Source: Lewinellaceae bacterium
Lineage (GTDB): Bacteria > Bacteroidota > Bacteroidia > Chitinophagales > Saprospiraceae
DNA length: 64,000 bases
Assembly: GCA_020636315.1 (NCBI GenBank)
Contig: JACJYA010000002.1
Location: 124,001 to 188,000 of the forward strand
Direction: 5' to 3'
The position numbers and the translations under genes are program-made. Under the pieces are notes generated by a model that saw only the letters and a program-made list of their open reading frames with translations, was not told where the DNA came from and made no database searches. The first letter of the stretch is position 1. Every line of letters begins with the position of its first letter. Positions 42,019 to 50,367 of this stretch are shown here, in pieces.

Positions 42019-42846
42019 ATGCCCGTTGCCCGGAAAAACGAACTGAAAGATAAGTTACACGAGGTCATCTTCGAGGCGGATACGCCTGCCGGGAAAACAT
42101 TTGACGTAATCCTGCTCATTCTGATCATGGCCAGTGTGCTGGTGGTGATGATGGAAAGCGTTCAGCCTCTGCAGGACCGCTTCGCCAGCCTTTTCTACGC
42201 GTTGGAGTGGGGTTTCACCGTTCTGTTCACTCTTGAATACATTCTCAGGTTGTACTGCGTTTATCGCCCCTCCAAATATGCAGCCTCCTTCTTCGGAGTC
42301 ATCGACCTGCTTGCCATCCTGCCCACCTACATCAGCCTTTTCATCTACGGCACCCAGTACCTGCTGGTCATCCGGGCGCTCCGCCTCCTGAGGGTATTTC
42401 GTATTTTCAAGCTCGGCCACTTCCTGGTGGAGGGAGAAGTGCTGATGAAAGCACTGAAAGCCAGCCGGGCCAAGATCACGGTGTTCCTCACTTTCGTCCT
42501 GCTGCTGGTCATCATCATCGGTTCGGTCATGTACCTGGTGGAAGGCGGGCAGAACGAAGGCTTTTCCAGCATCCCCCGCAGCATCTACTGGACCATCGTC
42601 ACCCTCACCACCGTAGGCTATGGCGACATTACCCCCGTCACCGAGCTGGGCCAGTTCCTCTCCGCTTTCATCATGATACTGGGCTACGCCATCATCGCCG
42701 TGCCCACCGGTATCGTTTCCGCCGAAATGGTAGCCGGCGCCAGAGGAGAAGAGGAGCGCAATACCCAGGCATGCCGCTACTGCGGAGCCGAAGGGCATGA
42801 CAATGACGCGGTGTATTGTAAATATTGTGGAGAAAGGCTGAATTAA
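42019..42846 (+). CDS. Voltage-gated K+ channel with C-terminal zinc ribbon
   Basis: A 275-residue tetrameric-type channel subunit with six membrane helices. S4 is RALRLLRVFRIFK, and the pore helix and selectivity filter read TLTTVGYGD. After S6 (FLSAFIMILGYAIIAVPTGIVSAE) there is a short cytoplasmic tail with two CxxC pairs (CRYCG and CKYCG, about 254-273), a small zinc ribbon. It belongs to the bacterial Kv (KvAP-like) group. The ribbon is common in channels annotated in Bacteroidota and Gammaproteobacteria, and may sense metal or aid assembly. Monocistronic. Confidence 0.9.
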   Translation: MPVARKNELKDKLHEVIFEADTPAGKTFDVILLILIMASVLVVMMESVQPLQDRFASLFYALEWGFTVLFTLEYILRLYCVYRPSKYAASFFGVIDLLAILPTYISLFIYGTQYLLVIRALRLLRVFRIFKLGHFLVEGEVLMKALKASRAKITVFLTFVLLLVIIIGSVMYLVEGGQNEGFSSIPRSIYWTIVTLTTVGYGDITPVTELGQFLSAFIMILGYAIIAVPTGIVSAEMVAGARGEEERNTQACRYCGAEGHDNDAVYCKYCGERLN

Positions 42847-42864
42847 AGTCTCCCCATCTCCCAC

Positions 42865-43284
42865 TTACGTCCCCGGCACATGAGTAGTTGCAAACAGCCG
42901 CTTCACACTATACTTCCCCACGCCGTTGGCCCAAACCATCAGCATCCCTCCGATGATGGCAATATTTTTCATAAATAAAATGGATTGCAGGCGCCTGGCG
43001 GATTCCGGGTCATTCCAGAAGGAGTGCACAATAAAGGTTATCGGCACCCAATAGAGCAAAAGGATCATAATGCCAAAGCCGGCGCGGTAGCCGATCAGCA
43101 GCAGGGTGCCGCCCAGTAACAGCACCAGAATAGCGCCCACCAGGAGGAGGTCCTGGTTCCAGTTGAGGCCGTAAGCAGACATCTTTTCTTTGGTCTCCCT
43201 GAAGTAAAAAATGGAATCGTATGCTTCGTAGAGGAAAATAAAGGAGAGCATCGCTCTGCCCAACAGGTCGATAATGTTCTTCAT
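42865..43284 (-). CDS. DoxX family membrane protein
   Basis: A 139-residue protein with four hydrophobic segments. LLGRAMLSFIFLYEAYDSIF at the start, GLNWNQDLLLVGAILVLLLGGTLLLIGYRA in the centre and FMKNIAIIGGMLMVWANGVGKYSV at the end (as separate motif regions) match the DoxX family. Members are often linked to redox stress or quinone-related reactions, but the activity is unknown. It lies between two convergent transcripts, likely alone. Confidence 0.8.
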   Translation of the reverse strand: MKNIIDLLGRAMLSFIFLYEAYDSIFYFRETKEKMSAYGLNWNQDLLLVGAILVLLLGGTLLLIGYRAGFGIMILLLYWVPITFIVHSFWNDPESARRLQSILFMKNIAIIGGMLMVWANGVGKYSVKRLFATTHVPGT

Positions 43285-43358
43285 TTGAATGTTTATTTGG
43301 AAAGGCTCAGCCCGGAATTTTTTTGGCGGGAGGCAAGTTCGTCATTTTCCCGAGAATT

Positions 43359-44924
43359 TTAACTTTCCCGCCTCACAAACCTTTTTACCGCCCGGGCCAC
43401 ATTCTGCCCATCCATCGCTGCTGAGATAATGCCCCCGGCATAACCGGCTCCCTCTCCGGCGGGGAAAAGGCCGGGAATATCTTCATGCATGTAGGTTTGG
43501 CGGCTGCGGGGGATGCGGATGGGGGCGCTGGTCCGGCTTTCGGTACCAATGACAGTGGCCTCATCCGTAAAATAACCTTTCATCTTTCGGCCAAATTCAC
43601 GGACGCCCTCCCGCAGCCGGTGGTAGATCGGCGAAGGCAGTAATTCATAAAGCGGGGCAGGATACAGGCCGGGAATGTAGGAAGAACCCGGTAAACTCCG
43701 GGACAGACGCCCCTCCACAAAATCGGTCAGCCGCAAGGCAGGAGCCTTCTGGCTGCCGTCACCGGCGGCAAACAGGGTTTGTTCAACGCTGCGCTGGAAT
43801 TCAAGGGCGGCAAACACGCCGTGGCGCCGGAAGGGGGCGAGGTCTTCGAGCTCAACAGCCACCACCGTACCGGAGTTGGCATAGGGAGAATCCCGCCTGG
43901 ACATGGACATGCCATTGACCACGATCTCCCCAGGAGCCGTAGCCGCCGGTACTACCAGCCCGCCCGGACACATGCAGAAGGAAAATACGCCTCTCCCGTC
44001 AACCTGGCAGGCCAGCCGGTAACTCGATGCCGGAAGATGCTCTTCCCGGGGCGACTGGTTATACTGTATGCGGTCGATCAGCAACTGGGGATGCTCAATG
44101 CGCACGCCCAGCGCAAAAGGTTTGGCCTCTATCCGGATGCCTTTGCGGTGCAGCAGGTAATAAATATCCCGGGCGGAATGGCCGGTAGCCAGAATTACCG
44201 CCTCTGCCCTGCGTTCCGTTTCACCATTGATGACGACTCCGCTCATACGCCCATCCTCGAGCAGAAAGTCCGTTACCTGGCTGTCGAAATGAACTTCACC
44301 GCCGTAATGCTCGATGGTATGGCGGATATTGGCGACAATTTTAGGCAGCTTATTGGAGCCGATATGGGGGTGAGCATCGATGAGGATCTCGGAACTGGCG
44401 CCGTGTTCCACCAGCAGGCGCATGGCCTTTTCAATGTCTCCACGCTTGTGAGAACGGGTATAAAGCTTTCCGTCGGAATAGGTGCCGGCGCCTCCTTCCC
44501 CGAAACAGTAGTTGGAATGGGGGTTGACCTCTCCGAACTGCTGTATCGCGCGGAGGTCGCGACGGCGGGACCGCACATCTTTGCCACGGTCAAAAAGGAC
44601 CGGTTTCAGGCCCAGTTCTATCAACTCCAGGGCGGCAAAATAGCCGGCAGGGCCGGTACCGATAATAATTACTTCCTCCGCCTCATCTACCGGGTGGTAA
44701 CCATCCAGAATAGCCGGCTCCGGCTTATAGGCTTCTCCGGCATAAACCTCCACCTTCAGGCGGTATGCCGGGCGGAAACCACGAGCATCAATAGACCGTC
44801 GGACAACGCGCACCTCCCGAACCTCCCCGGCTTTCAGGCGGCTCTTCTGAATGGCGCGCTGCCTGACTATGTTTTCATCCGCAGCTTCCGCAGGCAGCAA
44901 TTTCAATTCCAGTTCCCTGATCAC
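43359..44924 (-). CDS. FAD-dependent dehydrogenase (COG2509-like)
   Basis: A 521-residue flavoprotein. An N-terminal domain of about 85 residues is followed by a dinucleotide-binding fold (VIIIGTGPAGYFAALEL). FGEGGAGTYSDGKLYTR, ILATGHSARDIYYLLH, FSFCMCPGGLVVPA and the C-terminal GLFPAGEGAGYAGGIISAAMDG are typical of the widespread uncharacterised FAD-dependent dehydrogenases. A redox enzyme in the cytoplasm; its substrate is unknown. Its ATG overlaps the stop of the gene upstream (ATGA at 44921-44924), so they are coupled, which is curious because that gene encodes a secreted protein. Confidence 0.85.
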   Translation of the reverse strand: MIRELELKLLPAEAADENIVRQRAIQKSRLKAGEVREVRVVRRSIDARGFRPAYRLKVEVYAGEAYKPEPAILDGYHPVDEAEEVIIIGTGPAGYFAALELIELGLKPVLFDRGKDVRSRRRDLRAIQQFGEVNPHSNYCFGEGGAGTYSDGKLYTRSHKRGDIEKAMRLLVEHGASSEILIDAHPHIGSNKLPKIVANIRHTIEHYGGEVHFDSQVTDFLLEDGRMSGVVINGETERRAEAVILATGHSARDIYYLLHRKGIRIEAKPFALGVRIEHPQLLIDRIQYNQSPREEHLPASSYRLACQVDGRGVFSFCMCPGGLVVPAATAPGEIVVNGMSMSRRDSPYANSGTVVAVELEDLAPFRRHGVFAALEFQRSVEQTLFAAGDGSQKAPALRLTDFVEGRLSRSLPGSSYIPGLYPAPLYELLPSPIYHRLREGVREFGRKMKGYFTDEATVIGTESRTSAPIRIPRSRQTYMHEDIPGLFPAGEGAGYAGGIISAAMDGQNVARAVKRFVRRES

Positions 44925-45562
44925 TGATCTTTTGGTTTTTCCGGAAGCCCCGACTGCCGCCTCCAGGTGGAATCAGGCAGGGGCAGAACGAGCGTCTCTT
45001 CTACAGTATCCTTTGGCGCCTCTGGAATAGCGTCCCGAAGTTCCTCACTCACTTCTCCGGATTCCCGGTTTAGCTTCTTCCGGGGGTGGTAGGCTCCGGT
45101 TCTCTCCTCGCTTCGTTCTTTGAAGGGGCGTGTCCATGTATCGGGAGCAGCCTGAGTGAAAGCATCGGGAATGAAGACCCGTACCGCCACCTGCTCATTC
45201 TGCTCTTTTTGGCCCTTCCCCTCCCCTTTTGCTGTGGTAAGTTTGACTTCCAGGCGCCTTTCAGAAGTAGAGGCCAGCACCATTTTATCGCCATTCTCCC
45301 GGGATTCGAAATTGTAGCGCCCTTTTTCCAGCAAGTGGTCAAAAACACCCCGGGAAGCGTAGTACAATTTGATGTTGCTTTCAGTCATTATGGTATTTCC
45401 CGCCCAGGGAACGACCACAAGGGAATCCTTTTCGTAAACGTCAAAAGAGAGAGTGGCTACGCTGTCCGGCAGCTCAAAGGTCTGGTATAGCGTCTTTACC
45501 AGTTGGGCGTGGGTAGTTGTACCGGCCAGCATCGAAACAGCCAGCCAAAAGATGATCCTCAT
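44921..45562 (-). CDS. Secreted protein, paralog of the gene at 45733
   Basis: A 213-residue protein with a signal peptide (about 19 residues, ending HAQ). The domain at about 22-130 (LYQTFELPDSVATLSFDVY, VVVPWAGNTI, LLEKGRYNFESRENGDKMVL, RVFIPDAF) matches the protein encoded at 45733 in order and spacing, for example SFNLQGNQVVALQMDG and LVQAGRYNLRYEID there. It adds a Pro/Glu-rich C-terminal tail of about 80 residues. Function unknown; the fold may be a small beta-sandwich similar to DUF2807-type adhesin strands. Coupled to the FAD dehydrogenase gene by an ATGA overlap. Confidence 0.7.
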   Translation of the reverse strand: MRIIFWLAVSMLAGTTTHAQLVKTLYQTFELPDSVATLSFDVYEKDSLVVVPWAGNTIMTESNIKLYYASRGVFDHLLEKGRYNFESRENGDKMVLASTSERRLEVKLTTAKGEGKGQKEQNEQVAVRVFIPDAFTQAAPDTWTRPFKERSEERTGAYHPRKKLNRESGEVSEELRDAIPEAPKDTVEETLVLPLPDSTWRRQSGLPEKPKDQ

Positions 45563-45668
45563 GATTTTCAGTATTCGAAACGAGTACGTAGCACCGCTTC
45601 AGGATAGATGCTAAAAAAAACAGTAATTGCCGCAAAATTAGCGAGAAATAATGGCCCGGCAAATAACA

Positions 45669-45707
45669 AATAAGGGTGCAATGCCCTTCCGGCATTACAC
45701 CCTTATT
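45669..45707 (-). terminator. Very stable hairpin after the gene at 45733
   Basis: AATAAGGGTGCAATGCC (45669-45685) pairs with GGCATTACACCCTTATT (45691-45707), 16 pairs and one mismatch, with a 5-nt loop, followed on the minus strand by TTATTTG. It probably ends the 45733 transcript; the T-run is interrupted. Confidence 0.65.
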
Positions 45708-45732
45708 AACGTTCCCTTCCGTCAAAAGTTGT

Positions 45733-46179
45733 TCAAAGGGAAGAGGAAGCATCTGCTCCTCCGGCACTCTTGTTTTCCGGTACTTTTACGATCACATTTT
45801 CCGGGGCGAAAACGATATAGGACACTTCGTCCTGTAAAGGTTTCCCGCCGACTTTCACCTCAAAGTCCAGCTTTGGGGCCAGGACTTTGTAAGCTTCCTC
45901 ATCGATCTCATAACGCAGGTTATAACGGCCTGCCTGCACCAGAGATTTCAACAGTGCTTCGCTTCCTTCTTTCAGCGTTACCTGCATCTGCACCCGAAGG
46001 AAATTGTTGTTCCAGGTCGTTACCTCGATGGGGCCATCCATCTGGAGTGCGACTACCTGGTTTCCCTGTAGGTTGAAGGATTTTACAAGGGTTTTTTCCA
46101 CCTGTTGCCCAAAGCCCATAAAGCTTACGAACAAGAGGAGGACTGTCAGAGTAAGGGATTGTAGTCTAAAATTTCTCAT
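45733..46179 (-). CDS. Secreted protein, short paralog of the gene at 44921
   Basis: A 148-residue protein with a signal peptide (about 24 residues, ending FGQ) and a single domain paralogous to the first 130 mature residues of the next gene downstream. A strong Shine-Dalgarno AAAAGGAGG (46196-46188) precedes the ATG, unusual in this phylum, suggesting high translation. A stable hairpin separates it from its paralog, so the two can be transcribed apart. Function unknown. Confidence 0.7.
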   Translation of the reverse strand: MRNFRLQSLTLTVLLLFVSFMGFGQQVEKTLVKSFNLQGNQVVALQMDGPIEVTTWNNNFLRVQMQVTLKEGSEALLKSLVQAGRYNLRYEIDEEAYKVLAPKLDFEVKVGGKPLQDEVSYIVFAPENVIVKVPENKSAGGADASSSL

Positions 46180-46329
46180 AGGCGGCCTCCTTTTATTTTG
46201 GAATTATTCAAATTACGATTTTTCTGATAAAGAATCAATGAGCGCCGCTCGCGCTATCTGTCTTGCTTTTATTAACTTTCTTTACACTTAAAAGATTCCC
46301 TCAGATAGCAAAACGCTGCCTGGGATGGG

Positions 46330-46410
46330 GTTTCGTTGATTCGGGATTCGTTGATTCGGAATTCGTTGAGCCGGCCCACGAATCCGAATACACGAATCCC
46401 GAGTCCCGAA
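46330..46410. repeat. GATTCG-type low-complexity repeat
   Basis: Degenerate tandem words GTTGATTCGGGATTCG, GTTGATTCGGAATTCG and the inverted CACGAATCCGAATACACG, CGAATCCCGAGTCCCGAATC. The two orientations can form a long imperfect hairpin. Same family as 4032-4056 and 16311-16360. Confidence 0.6.
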
Positions 46411-47226
46411 TCACAAACAAGCCTCCCGTATCCGCACCAGCCGTTCGAGGAGGGCCTCCAGCTGAGGCATCGGCAGCATGTTGGCTCCGTCCGAACGGGC
46501 TTCCGCCGGGCGGGGGTGCGTCTCGATAAACAAGCCGTCGGCGCCTATGGCTATTCCTGCGCGGGCCACGGCGCCGATCAGAGCGGGCCGCCCGCCGGTA
46601 ATCCCACTGGACTGGTTAGGCTGCTGCAGCGAGTGGGTGCAATCCAGCACCACGGTGGCCCCGAACGACTGCATGGTAGGGATACCCCGGTAGTCGATGA
46701 CCAGGTCCTGGTAGCCAAAGGTGGTGCCCCGTTCGGTGAGGATCACCTTGTCGTTGCCCGATTCCACCACCTTATCCATGGCAAAACGCATGGCCTCCGG
46801 GCTAACGAACTGCCCTTTTTTCACGTTCACCACTTTGCCTGTATCGGCCGCCGCCACCAACAGGCTCGTCTGCCGGCAAAGAAAGGCCGGGATCTGCAAC
46901 ACGTCAACGTATTCGGCCGCCATTGCAGCCTCCTCATCGGTGTGGATGTCGGTCGTTACCGGTATGTCAAAATGTTTTCCAATGGCCTTCAGCACGTTCA
47001 GCGCCTTCTCATCGCCGATCCCGGTGAAGGAATCCAGGCGGGAACGGTTGGCCTTCCGGTAAGACCCCTTAAAAATGTAGGGGATCTTCAGCCGGCTGCA
47101 AAGGCCGCTCACATGCTCCGCGATCTCAAAGGCCATCTCCTCTCCCTCGATGGCGCAGGGGCCGGCTACGAGGAAGAAGTTGCCGCTGTTGGTATGCTTC
47201 AGGCGGGGGATCTGCTCCAGTTTCAT
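46411..47226 (-). CDS. kdsA: 3-deoxy-D-manno-octulosonate 8-phosphate synthase
   Basis: With the start at 47226 (MKLEQIPRLKHTNSGNFFLV) the enzyme has 271 residues. VAGPCAIEG, IFKGSYRKANRSR, TTDIHTDEEAA, DVLQIPAFLCRQTSLL, NVKKGQFVSPEAM, LTERGTTFGY, DCTHSLQQPN and GLFIETHPRPAEARSDGANM are diagnostic of KdsA. It condenses phosphoenolpyruvate with arabinose 5-phosphate, the first committed step to Kdo for lipopolysaccharide. The extra in-frame 16 residues up to 47274 are not conserved in the family. The gene is not clustered with other Kdo genes. Confidence 0.95.
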   Translation of the reverse strand: MKLEQIPRLKHTNSGNFFLVAGPCAIEGEEMAFEIAEHVSGLCSRLKIPYIFKGSYRKANRSRLDSFTGIGDEKALNVLKAIGKHFDIPVTTDIHTDEEAAMAAEYVDVLQIPAFLCRQTSLLVAAADTGKVVNVKKGQFVSPEAMRFAMDKVVESGNDKVILTERGTTFGYQDLVIDYRGIPTMQSFGATVVLDCTHSLQQPNQSSGITGGRPALIGAVARAGIAIGADGLFIETHPRPAEARSDGANMLPMPQLEALLERLVRIREACL

Positions 47227-47311
47227 GAAACGCTCTTTTTTCGGGAAAGTATCGCCTCTTTCACGCTTTTGCAAGTTTTCCGTGCGGTATTCCCGGCATC
47301 CGAAAAAGAAT

Positions 47312-47361
47312 AATGCCTCTGCTCAACACGGCTATAGCCGGATGCCGGGCAGAGGCATGCG
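47312..47361 (-). terminator. Hairpin after the barrel-protein gene
   Basis: ATGCCTCTGC (47312-47321) is inverted at about 47352-47361 (GCAGAGGCAT). On the minus strand it is followed by TATTCTTTTTC, so it is a probable terminator of the gene ending at 47364, although the stem overlaps the stop region. Confidence 0.5.
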
Positions 47362-47363
47362 AT

Positions 47364-47930
47364 CTACAATTTCACGCTGAAGCCCATATTGAAGATGGAG
47401 ATGCCGTATCCCACCTCTGCAAAAAGGCCGATATTCTTGATGGGGTAATAGCTCGCCCCGATAAAGGCGCTGTAAGTGAATTTGTTCTCCGCCGGCCGGC
47501 TGAAGGTAGGCCCTTCAATTTCACTCTTCTCTTTAGTGATGGTATTATCCACCTTGGGTACATTGTACCCCAGCATGGCGCCGCCGTAAATGTCCCAGTT
47601 GTCCAGCCGGTTGGTATGGGCGGCTGCCCGCAGGCCGAAAAGGTAAAATTCGTTGCTGACGTCCCGGATGGCGCCGCCGGGAAGGCCCGTCTGATGCGCC
47701 TCCGAAGAGGAATAAGCAGCATAAGCCCCCAGGCTGAAATTGGGCGCAAGGCGGATGCCCAACCGGGCGCTGACGGGCGGGATAACCGTCGTGGATTCAT
47801 CTTTGGCAAAGGTGGAGAACAGGCCGATGCCGGTGGCAAATTCGATGTCTCCTTTTTTGAAAATGGTTTGAGCGCTTAAGCTTGAGAGGCCGAACACCAG
47901 GGCGGCCGTAAGGATCATAATTCTTTTCAT
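47364..47930 (-). CDS. Small outer-membrane beta-barrel protein
   Basis: With the start at 47930 (MKRIMILTAALVFGLSSLSAQ) the protein has 188 residues and a clean signal peptide. The mature sequence alternates hydrophobic and polar strands (FSLGAYAAYSSSE, FYLFGLRAAAHTN, WDIYGGAMLGYNV, FTYSAFIGASYYPI) and ends in FNMGFSVKL, a typical outer-membrane C-terminal strand. It is an 8-stranded barrel of the OmpW/OmpA-barrel type common in Bacteroidota. Function unknown. It has one of the best promoters in the window. Confidence 0.8.
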   Translation of the reverse strand: MKRIMILTAALVFGLSSLSAQTIFKKGDIEFATGIGLFSTFAKDESTTVIPPVSARLGIRLAPNFSLGAYAAYSSSEAHQTGLPGGAIRDVSNEFYLFGLRAAAHTNRLDNWDIYGGAMLGYNVPKVDNTITKEKSEIEGPTFSRPAENKFTYSAFIGASYYPIKNIGLFAEVGYGISIFNMGFSVKL

Positions 47931-48012
47931 GGAATTTCGTCGTTTTTTGGTTTGCAATCTTTCGGGTGGCGACTTCAGTTTCCCGCAAAAAAAGGCGGGT
48001 TGAAGTGCACGG

Positions 48013-48043
48013 CAAAAATAAGTGCTTCTGGTGTAAGGGTCAA
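48013..48043 (-). promoter_or_regulatory. Promoter of the small barrel-protein gene
   Basis: On the minus strand TTG (48043-48041), a 20-base spacer and TATTTTTG (48020-48013) match the Bacteroidota promoter, with the same spacing as the HU promoter. The leader is about 75 bases. Confidence 0.7.
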
Positions 48044-48477
48044 GCTTATAGGCAAATTTTATTTTGAAATAAAGATGATTTTTGTCATTGATCAAAATTT
48101 AATTTTTAAAAACCGGGTCAAAAATCTTTCTCTTCCCTGTTTTTTGCCTTTCTCCAAATTTCCTATGCCGCCGGAAGAATGGAGAAAAAACTAATTTTTA
48201 TCCTTTAATTTGGGCACCCCTTAAACGGTTACCCCAAAAAGGAAATTTTATTCGAATGGACTTTTTTTTTATTTGTCTGCCGATCCTTAATCCCCGCCGG
48301 TTCATCCAAAAATCGCCCAACTTTTATCGAACGAATGCAACCAATTCGGCCCCTGTGGCATTTATAAGGATTAGTAAGCATTAGAAAACAACCTTGCTGA
48401 TCAGAATTCGCCGGAATTTCAATTTTCACCCTTTCTTTGCCCGATAAGCAAAGAGCTCTAATAACCAATGTAAACTC
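48044..48477. other. Divergent intergenic region before the phosphoesterase gene
   Basis: AT-rich sequence with no gene, clear promoter match or strong hairpin on the plus strand. Confidence 0.4.
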
Positions 48478-49704
48478 ATGCGCCTGCTTTTCACCATTGT
48501 ACTTGTCATGCTTCTGGATTGGTACGCCTTTCAGGCGGTACGCACCCTGGCACAGGGCTGGCCCACCGCCATGCGCGCCATGGCCTATGCCTTTCACTGG
48601 CTGGTGCCCATTGCTCTGGCCGCCTGGATGATCGCCTCGGCCACCGAGGCTACCGACGGAATCAACAAGAACATTCTCACTGTCGTACGGACCTTGTTCT
48701 TCATTATATACATATCCAAGATACTGGTCGTCAGCGTCCTTTTTATTGACGACCTCCGCCGGGTGGCGCTGGTAGCCTACAACCATTTTTCAGGCTCCGG
48801 GAGCTACGACGCCGGCCGCTCCCGTTTTCTTGCCCAGATGAGCCTGTTTCTGGGTGGTATTCCCTTCGTTTCCCTGCTTTACGGCATGATCCGCAACCCC
48901 TACCGCTATACGGTCTTTAAAGAAACCGTGCGGGTGAAGAACCTGCCCAAAGCCCTGGAGGGGCTGCGCATCGTCCAGATCTCCGACATCCATTCGGGCA
49001 GTTTCCTGCTCAAAGAGCCGGTCGAGAACGCCATTAAGATCATCAACGAGCAGAAGCCGGACCTGGCCTTCTTCACCGGCGACCTGGTCAACAGCGTGGC
49101 CACTGAAGTGGAACCGTTCATCGATATCTTCAGCGGCATCCGCGCCAAGCACGGGGTGTTTTCCGTGCTCGGCAACCACGACTACGGCGATTATCACCAG
49201 TGGGAAAGCCCGGAACACAAGGAGCAGAACCTGGAGAACCTGAAAAACGCCCACAGCCGGATGGGCTGGGACCTGCTGCTGAACGAGAACCGAATGGTGG
49301 AGATCAACGGCGAGAAAGTGGCGGTGCTCGGCGTGGAGAACTACTCCGCCCACCCCCGCTTCCCCAAATACGGCGACCTGCAGAAAGCCTACGAGGGTTC
49401 CGAAGAGGCGCCCCTGAAGTTGCTCCTCTCCCACGACCCCACCCACTGGACAGACCAGGTGACCAAAGACTATTCCGATATTTCCCTGACCTTCTCCGGC
49501 CACACCCACGGCATGCAGTTCGGCGTTGAGATCCCCGGCTGGATCAAGTGGAGCCCCATCAAGTACGTCTATAAGCAGTGGGCGGGCCTGTACCAGGATG
49601 GGCATCAGTACCTCTACGTCAACCGCGGGCTGGGCTACCTCGGCTACCCGGGCCGGGTGGGCATCCTGCCGGAAGTGACGGTGGTGGAGCTGAGGCCTGC
49701 TTAG
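48478..49704 (+). CDS. Membrane-anchored metallophosphoesterase
   Basis: A 408-residue protein with about four N-terminal membrane helices (residues 1-140) and a C-terminal calcineurin-like phosphoesterase domain. All metal motifs are present: SDIHSG, TGDLV, GNHDY, LSHDP and SGHTHGMQ. It resembles YkuE/YaeI-type enzymes, some of which cleave UDP-2,3-diacylglucosamine or act on membrane lipids. The active site location depends on topology, which I cannot fix by eye. No operon partner. Confidence 0.85.
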   Translation: MRLLFTIVLVMLLDWYAFQAVRTLAQGWPTAMRAMAYAFHWLVPIALAAWMIASATEATDGINKNILTVVRTLFFIIYISKILVVSVLFIDDLRRVALVAYNHFSGSGSYDAGRSRFLAQMSLFLGGIPFVSLLYGMIRNPYRYTVFKETVRVKNLPKALEGLRIVQISDIHSGSFLLKEPVENAIKIINEQKPDLAFFTGDLVNSVATEVEPFIDIFSGIRAKHGVFSVLGNHDYGDYHQWESPEHKEQNLENLKNAHSRMGWDLLLNENRMVEINGEKVAVLGVENYSAHPRFPKYGDLQKAYEGSEEAPLKLLLSHDPTHWTDQVTKDYSDISLTFSGHTHGMQFGVEIPGWIKWSPIKYVYKQWAGLYQDGHQYLYVNRGLGYLGYPGRVGILPEVTVVELRPA

Positions 49705-49762
49705 GCGCAAATTTTCTCTTAGCGCCTAAGTTTTGTATTCCTAAGTACGCACAAAGCCTCAT

Positions 49763-49835
49763 CAGCTGACAACTTTTCGTTGCTGATTTATTCCTGAACC
49801 AGTAGAAATGAGCAGACAACAGAAAGTTGTCAGCT
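49763..49835. repeat. 13-bp inverted repeat
   Basis: AGCTGACAACTTT (49763-49775) is perfectly inverted at 49823-49835, spanning 73 bases. It has no T-run or coding content and lies between the phosphoesterase gene and the T9SS-tail remnants. Confidence 0.55.
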
Positions 49836-49943
49836 CATAAACCCTCACCGCTTCACAAAGCGCTTCTATCGCCACTACCCGGCCCAGCCCCTCTAACTCC
49901 CCAAAGGGGAGAACCGGACGGGTGGCAAAATTGGGACAGGCCC

Positions 49944-50260
49944 TCACCGCTTCACAAACCCCTCCACCCCCACTACCGTCCCCTGCCTCAAACACTGCAA
50001 ATAATACACCCCGGCCGGCAACTCCCCCACTTCCACCAGCAACGTCACTTCCGAACTTCGCCCGGCATGGCCGGCTACGTCCGGCGAAGCTGGAAGGCGG
50101 GTGGAAAAACGCCGCCACTCCCGCCCCTGCGCATCCAGGATGCGGAAGTGGCGCTCCCCGCCTGCCGGGCCGGAAAAATACACCTGCAGTTCTTCGCTCG
50201 CCGGGTTGGGGTAGAGCAGCAGCGTAAAGTCATCGGACGACTTGGAGGAATAAGCAGAGG
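49944..50260 (-). pseudogene. Orphan T9SS C-terminal sorting domain (remnant)
   Basis: The minus strand encodes a complete type A T9SS sorting domain: LLLYPNPASEELQVYF, FRILDAQGREW, LPAGVYYLQCLRQG and the closing VGVEGFVKR, but nothing resembling a signal peptide or a passenger domain lies upstream; the open frame begins inside the neighbouring oxidoreductase gene. So it looks like the tail of a lost secreted protein. A second copy of the last 18 bases (CCCTCACCGCTTCACAAA) lies 98 bases further (49843-49860), and a 33-base direct duplication lies at the other end. Confidence 0.7.
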
Positions 50261-50330
50261 CTGCGACTGTATGTCTTTTAATGGTAAAGCAGCAGCGTAA
50301 AGTCATCGGACGACTTGGAGTCGTCTGATG
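50215..50330. repeat. 33-bp direct repeat with a terminal hairpin
   Basis: A 33-base sequence starting AGCAGCAGCGTAAAGTCATC at 50215-50247 is repeated exactly at 50288-50320. The second copy is extended into a 12-pair hairpin, CATCGGACGACT (50304-50315) with AGTCGTCTGATG (50319-50330). The duplication interrupts the T9SS-tail remnant. Confidence 0.75.
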
Positions 50331-50367
50331 ACTATATAACCCCCTGACGATATCAGTTTCCGGCATT

